Origin: CAYWGR01 sp964458015
GTDB lineage: Bacteria > Planctomycetota > Planctomycetia > Pirellulales > Thermoguttaceae
Length of the DNA: 35,675 nucleotides
Assembly: GCA_964458015.1 (NCBI GenBank)
Contig: CAYWGR010000034.1
Span: forward strand, 1-35,675
Direction: 5' to 3'
In this document: piece by piece, positions 31,674-35,675 of the stretch
How positions within the stretch are numbered: position 1 is the stretch's first letter
Layout of the letters: every line of letters begins with the position of its first letter
The notes under the pieces: model-generated
The model's input: only the letters and a program-made list of their open reading frames with translations
Databases searched by the model: none
What the model was told of the DNA's origin: nothing
Translations under genes and position numbers: made by a program

Positions 31674-33626
31674 TTACCAAGGTAGAGGAAAAGAATCCGG
31701 TCGAAGTTTGTAAAGAACAAAATACCCCAGGGCCAAGCCGACTCCCGCCGCGATGACGTGCCCAATTAAACTGAACAACCAATGGGGTATTGGGAGTACG
31801 TCGTCGGGTGAGCGAGGCTGCGATTGTGCGGCCGTCTCGGTGATGGCTGCGGTTGGCTGCGTAGCGGAAGGGGATGCGGTTGTTTTCGCCGCCGTTGTGG
31901 TTTTCGCTGTCGTCGTCGTTTTTGTCGTCGTCGGCGATGCGGGGGCTTGGGGCGTCCATTTTTGAGCTGCCGTCGTTACCTTGGCCGCATTTTCGAAATT
32001 GGTCTGCATGTGGGGCGAGGACTGCGATGCAACGGCGTTTTCCGACGGATCTTCCATTAAATTCAAGACGTCTTGCACCATCGCCTCGAAGGCGTCGAAT
32101 CCCGGCGCGGCCTCGATGGTTTGCTTCCATCGGGCGATGCCGTCGTTCGATATGCCCACATTCCGCTCGATGTCGAGCGTGGCGCCTTGGTGGGTGCCCG
32201 GCACGATGGCCTCGACGGTCAAGCGGCCGTTGGCGCCGTATTCAAAGGTTACTTCCACGGGCCAGTTTTTGGGCAAGCCCTCGGGTAAATTTCGGATGAC
32301 GGTGCGGCCGATCATCGAGCATTCGCTCGGCAGCGAACTCTCGCCCTCCAGAACTTTCAAGGCGATGGAACGCTGATTTTCGAGTTTGGTGACGAATCGC
32401 TCGGTGATTTTCGAGGGCAGGGGGGTGTTTCGCGGTATGAGCACCACGTTTGTTTTGCGCATCGTTTGCGGATCGATGCCCTCGACGCCCAAACTGTGGG
32501 AATTGACGTTGGTGATCGAGAAATCGTGGGCTTTACCGCTCTCTTTGGCCAGTAAGAACGAGGCGTAAAGCGCTGCGCCGCGTGCGACCGCTTCGTCGGG
32601 ATTGACGGTATGATCCGGCTCGATTCCGCTCATCTGGCGGAGCATCTCGGAGACCATCGGCATGCGTGTTGAACCGCCGACGAGAAGGAGCCGCGAGACA
32701 TCTTTCCATTTCAAGCCGGAGGTTGCCAGAATCTGGCGGGTGGTGTAGGCCGTCCGCTCGAGCAAATCGGCGGTCATTTCGTTGAACTGATCGCGGGTGA
32801 CCGGGATTTCCATCGACCGGCCCACGAGTTCGACGCGCACCAACGTGCGGCTGCGAGCGCTTAGCGCATGCTTGGCGTCAATGACTGCCGCCAAGATGCG
32901 GTTCATCGCGGCCATATCCTGGCGGGGATCGACGCCTTGTGTTTTTTTGAACTGGTCGGCCACGTATTCGGCCATCCGCATATCCCAGTCGTGTCCGCCG
33001 AGTTGGACGTCGCCGTCGGTGGCGATTGTCTCGATTTTGCCTGGTGAAAGGCGGAGCAGGGTGGCATCGAAGGTGCCGCCGCCTAGGTCGTACACCAACA
33101 GGGTCATCTCTTTTTTGGGAGCGCCGCCGGGCGTCAGATAGCCGAGCAACTCGCCGAAACTTAAGGCGGCGGCGGTCGGCTCGTTGACGATGTCGAGCAC
33201 TTTGAGACCGGCCATTTCGCCGGCGTCGGCCGTGCTTTTGCGGCGGGGCTCGTCGAAGTAGGCGGGCACCGTGATGACGACGCGGTCGAGTTTGCCAAGC
33301 GTGTGGAGAATATCTTGTTTCAGTTTCCGCAAGATACAGGCTTGGATGACTTCGGGAGGCAGCTTCTGCCCATGAATGGCACGGGTGTAGTAGGGCAGGC
33401 CCATATCCCGCTTGACCCATTCGGCGACCAATTCGGGATGAACGGTCGTGGCGGTCCGTGCTTCTTTGCCGACAGAAACCTCTTGGTCGGTAAACAGCAC
33501 GACGCTCGGGGTGAGAATATCGCCCTCGGCGTTGCGGATCATCGACGTATGGCCGGACTGATCGACCCAGGCTACCGCGGAAAAGGTAGTTCCCAGGTCG
33601 ATTCCGACGGGTTGTTCTGATGACAT
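31674..33626 (-). CDS. Lid-less, tail-anchored Hsp70 family protein
   Basis: A 650-residue Hsp70-like protein. The ATPase domain has GIDLGTTFS at 8-16, VITVPAYFDEPRR, YDLGGGTFD and LLVGGSTRMP. As in its neighbour, the linker region reads ITNVNSHSLGVEGI. A substrate-binding beta domain ends near residue 510; instead of the lid there is a disordered, Thr/Lys/Ala-rich linker (TTTKTTTTAKTTTAAKTT) and one C-terminal membrane helix (about 616-638, WLFSLIGHVIAAGVGLALGYFVLY). So the chaperone part would be cytoplasmic and tethered to the membrane by its tail. The ATG at 33626 (MSSEQPVGID) is chosen; the frame runs 12 codons further but the domain starts here. It is the first gene of a probable operon with the soluble paralogue. 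Confidence 0.9.
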   Translation of the reverse strand: MSSEQPVGIDLGTTFSAVAWVDQSGHTSMIRNAEGDILTPSVVLFTDQEVSVGKEARTATTVHPELVAEWVKRDMGLPYYTRAIHGQKLPPEVIQACILRKLKQDILHTLGKLDRVVITVPAYFDEPRRKSTADAGEMAGLKVLDIVNEPTAAALSFGELLGYLTPGGAPKKEMTLLVYDLGGGTFDATLLRLSPGKIETIATDGDVQLGGHDWDMRMAEYVADQFKKTQGVDPRQDMAAMNRILAAVIDAKHALSARSRTLVRVELVGRSMEIPVTRDQFNEMTADLLERTAYTTRQILATSGLKWKDVSRLLLVGGSTRMPMVSEMLRQMSGIEPDHTVNPDEAVARGAALYASFLLAKESGKAHDFSITNVNSHSLGVEGIDPQTMRKTNVVLIPRNTPLPSKITERFVTKLENQRSIALKVLEGESSLPSECSMIGRTVIRNLPEGLPKNWPVEVTFEYGANGRLTVEAIVPGTHQGATLDIERNVGISNDGIARWKQTIEAAPGFDAFEAMVQDVLNLMEDPSENAVASQSSPHMQTNFENAAKVTTAAQKWTPQAPASPTTTKTTTTAKTTTAAKTTASPSATQPTAAITETAAQSQPRSPDDVLPIPHWLFSLIGHVIAAGVGLALGYFVLYKLRPDSFPLPW

Positions 33627-34215
33627 GAGCGAAAACCAATCAAACGGTGTTGCTTCTTCCAAGATCCCTCAAACATTCCAGTTTAATCGGATCCCTCGAT
33701 ATCCTCAAGTTATTTCTACCACGTGGGGGGGCTGGGGTGGCTAGTTACCCCACTCTTTTCTACGGTTATGCAGCATGATATACTCTTTTTCATACATTCC
33801 GGCCCGATCCTCACCATTGCCGAGCAATTGCAGGGGGCCACCGTTGGACGTTGAATCCCGCGAAATGGTTCCTTGAAAACACAGGAAAAGGCAGTCTTGG
33901 CGTAGGGTTTCTGGGTTTTGGTCGTAATGTATTCTTCGTTGTAGAGCCCGCCGTTTATTTCCGAGTTTATACCCCACCTTGGGAGAGCTTGCCGATGCTT
34001 CTCCTCCATGCGGTTTTTTATGTGAAAGGGTTCGAGAGCGATCCTTTCATTGCGGCGGTCCATTTTGGCGAGTTGAGGAACTGAAAGAGAGGGCATGGCC
34101 CGAGGCGTCGGCCATGTGAAAGGCAAACCGGTTAAAGGGAATTGAGGCTTGTATCTGAATTCCCGGCAACCGTTTTCATGTCGTATTGAACGCATCTACT
34201 AGGAAAGGTTAGCGC
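33627..34215. other. Intergenic region between divergent genes
   Basis: About 590 bases between the divergent starts of the Hsp70 operon and the glycoside hydrolase gene. Open frames exist (for example 33716-34195 on the minus strand), but their sequence is not convincing. Features seen: a GGGGT/ACCCC hairpin near 33731-33750 and an exact CATGGCC/GGCCATG hairpin at 34094-34116. The region is more A+T-rich than the flanking genes, as for promoters. No clear -35/-10 pair was identified. Confidence 0.4.
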
Positions 34216-35675
34216 ATGTTGTCGGAACGAATGGCATTCTGGATTTCCTTGGTCATGATCTTATTTCCTGCGAATATTTTCGCAGCACAGACGCTGATTG
34301 ACATCAACGAGAATTTCAACCTTTCGGCCGTAGAAGCCCGGGATGTCAAAATTGCTCGAAGCGGCGTGGCTTTGCGGCTGGAAGCGGGCCACGGTATCGA
34401 GTGGCCGGGCATTACGCTGAAAGCTCCCGACGGTCGTTGGAATCTGAAGGCCTTTCAATGCATTCTGATCGATGTGAAGAACGTTGGGGCTGCTGGTGTC
34501 ACGGTGCATTGCCGTGTGGACAATCCGGGGGCCGACGGCTCGAAAAAATGCATGACCCAAAGCTTGGAATTGCAGCGTGGCGCCCAAGATACGCTGCGCA
34601 TTGCATTGCCGCGCCGATTGCCTGAGGGACTTCGCACGAAACTGTTCGGAATGCGAGGTTTTCCAGGCGGGATGTCGTCGGAGGACGGCATTGACATTGC
34701 CGACATATCCCAACTACTCATTTTCGTAGCGAAGCCTACGGAAGACAGTTCTTTTGAGATTGCGAATATCCGAGCCGACGGCGTTTCGACCGATAATCCG
34801 CCGCCGGATGTGGATAAGTTCTTTCCGATGATCGATACTTTCGGGCAATACATTCATAAGGACTGGCCGGGCAAGATACATGCGGCCGACGAGTTTGGCG
34901 CGCGGAAAAACGAGGAGGCCGCCGATTTGAGCGCTCATTCGGAGTTTGCCGATTGGGATCGGTTTGGCGGTTGGAAAGCGGGGCCGCAGCTAAAGGCCAC
35001 GGGCTTTTTCCGTACGGAAAAAGTGAACGGCCGATGGTGGCTGGTCGATCCCGAAGGACGACTGTTTTGGTCGCACGGGATCGATTGCGTGCGTAGCGGC
35101 AATGCGACGACGCCGATCACGGACCGCAAGCATTGGTTCGCCGAGTTGCCCAAGCCGGATTCGCCGTTCTCGCAGTTTTACGGCCAAGGCGGTTGGGCGC
35201 CGCATAACTATTATGAAGGCAAACAGTATGAAACGTATGATTTTTCCGGCGCCAATCTTTTGCGGAAATACGGCAAGGATTGGGTGAATACGTTCAATGG
35301 TTTGACGCACCGCCGCTTGCGCAGTTGGGGACTCAATACGATCGGCAACTGGTCGGATGCGACGATTTATCAGATGCGCAAAACGCCTTACGTCGCCACG
35401 CTTGGCGTTTATTCCAAGCCGTTGGGCGGCAGTTCGGGCTACTGGGGCAAGTTTGCCGATGTTTTCGATCCGGAATTTCAAGCGGCTGCTCGACGTTCTG
35501 TTGCTCAACACAAGAACATCGCTGCAGGGGATCCCTGGTGTCTTGGTTTCTTCATCGACAATGAGTTGAGTTGGGGCGATGAGTTCTCGCTGGCGCTTGC
35601 CACGCTGCAATCGGGGGCCGATCAACCGGCCAAGCAGGTTTTCGTGGCCGATCTGAAGGGTATTTATGAGACCAT
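34216..35675 (+). CDS. GH50/beta-agarase-like glycoside hydrolase (partial, runs off the window)
   Basis: The first 486 residues of an exported clan GH-A glycoside hydrolase. There is a signal peptide (MAFWISLVMILFPANIFAAQ), then a beta-rich N-terminal module (about 25-210). The catalytic barrel begins with GFFRTEKVNGRWWLVDPEGRLFWSHGIDCV, a pattern shared with beta-agarases, and includes LRSWGLNTIGNWSD and CLGFFIDNELSWGD, whose Asn-Glu (Glu450) is the expected acid/base at the end of strand 4. The nucleophile lies beyond the window. Substrate could be agarose, a related galactan or another marine polysaccharide. The ATG at 34216 has AGGAAAGG at 34201-34208. It is open throughout to the window end. 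Confidence 0.8.
   Translation, partial: MLSERMAFWISLVMILFPANIFAAQTLIDINENFNLSAVEARDVKIARSGVALRLEAGHGIEWPGITLKAPDGRWNLKAFQCILIDVKNVGAAGVTVHCRVDNPGADGSKKCMTQSLELQRGAQDTLRIALPRRLPEGLRTKLFGMRGFPGGMSSEDGIDIADISQLLIFVAKPTEDSSFEIANIRADGVSTDNPPPDVDKFFPMIDTFGQYIHKDWPGKIHAADEFGARKNEEAADLSAHSEFADWDRFGGWKAGPQLKATGFFRTEKVNGRWWLVDPEGRLFWSHGIDCVRSGNATTPITDRKHWFAELPKPDSPFSQFYGQGGWAPHNYYEGKQYETYDFSGANLLRKYGKDWVNTFNGLTHRRLRSWGLNTIGNWSDATIYQMRKTPYVATLGVYSKPLGGSSGYWGKFADVFDPEFQAAARRSVAQHKNIAAGDPWCLGFFIDNELSWGDEFSLALATLQSGADQPAKQVFVADLKGIYET

Noticed and set aside
33716..34195. Minus-strand open frame of 159 codons, with an overlapping 78-codon frame
   Set aside because: Sequence lacks protein-like composition, two frames compete over the same stretch, and no ribosome site or family was visible; I treat it as intergenic.

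Overview
The window looks like a piece of a planctomycete chromosome, most likely from the Pirellulales or a relative. The evidence is the combination of an ECF sigma factor followed directly by a FecR-type anti-sigma/sensor protein, PEP-CTERM proteins, a DUF1559 prepilin-like protein with the H-X9-DG motif, several conserved proteins of planctomycete type, and abundant short dispersed repeats. Assignment is by family recognition only; no database search was possible.

Left edge (1-1700): a visibly more A+T-rich patch with a serine recombinase of IS607 type that carries an unusual C-terminal extension, then a small lysine-rich DNA-binding-like protein behind a near-consensus promoter. This looks like the end of an integrated element. 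1760-2721 (minus) holds two small conserved hypothetical genes. A 252-bp MITE-like element (2867-3118) with 11-bp exact terminal inverted repeats and an exact 8-bp target duplication lies just before a transglutaminase-like lipoprotein gene. Then come a Tat-exported TIM-barrel protein, a DUF5009/NagX-like membrane acyltransferase, a second degraded copy of the MITE and a PduO-type cobalamin adenosyltransferase.

Nitrogen block (8427-13438): a sigma-54 promoter, amt (ammonium channel), glnB/glnK (PII with Tyr51) and glnD (PII uridylyltransferase/uridylyl-removing enzyme). Sensor, target and transporter sit together. A second MITE-like element lies between glnB and glnD.

Envelope block (13695-24514): an ATC-hydrolase-like gene, ECF sigma, a FecR protein whose FecR domain contains an in-frame heptanucleotide repeat array, two PEP-CTERM proteins, a DUF1559 protein, two ArnT/PMT-type glycosyltransferases and a PAP2 phosphatase. 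This suggests a regulated cell-surface or exopolymer locus.

Right part: an A-type Fe-S carrier, acylphosphatase and ABC permease operon; typA/bipA; a planctomycete hypothetical protein; two tandem lid-less Hsp70 paralogues on the minus strand, one ending in a transmembrane anchor; and the 5' part of a GH50/beta-agarase-like glycoside hydrolase that runs off the window.

The most unusual items are the recombinase with a primase-like C-terminus, the membrane-anchored/soluble lid-less Hsp70 pair, the MITE with intact target duplication, and the repeat arrays that have entered coding sequence in frame.
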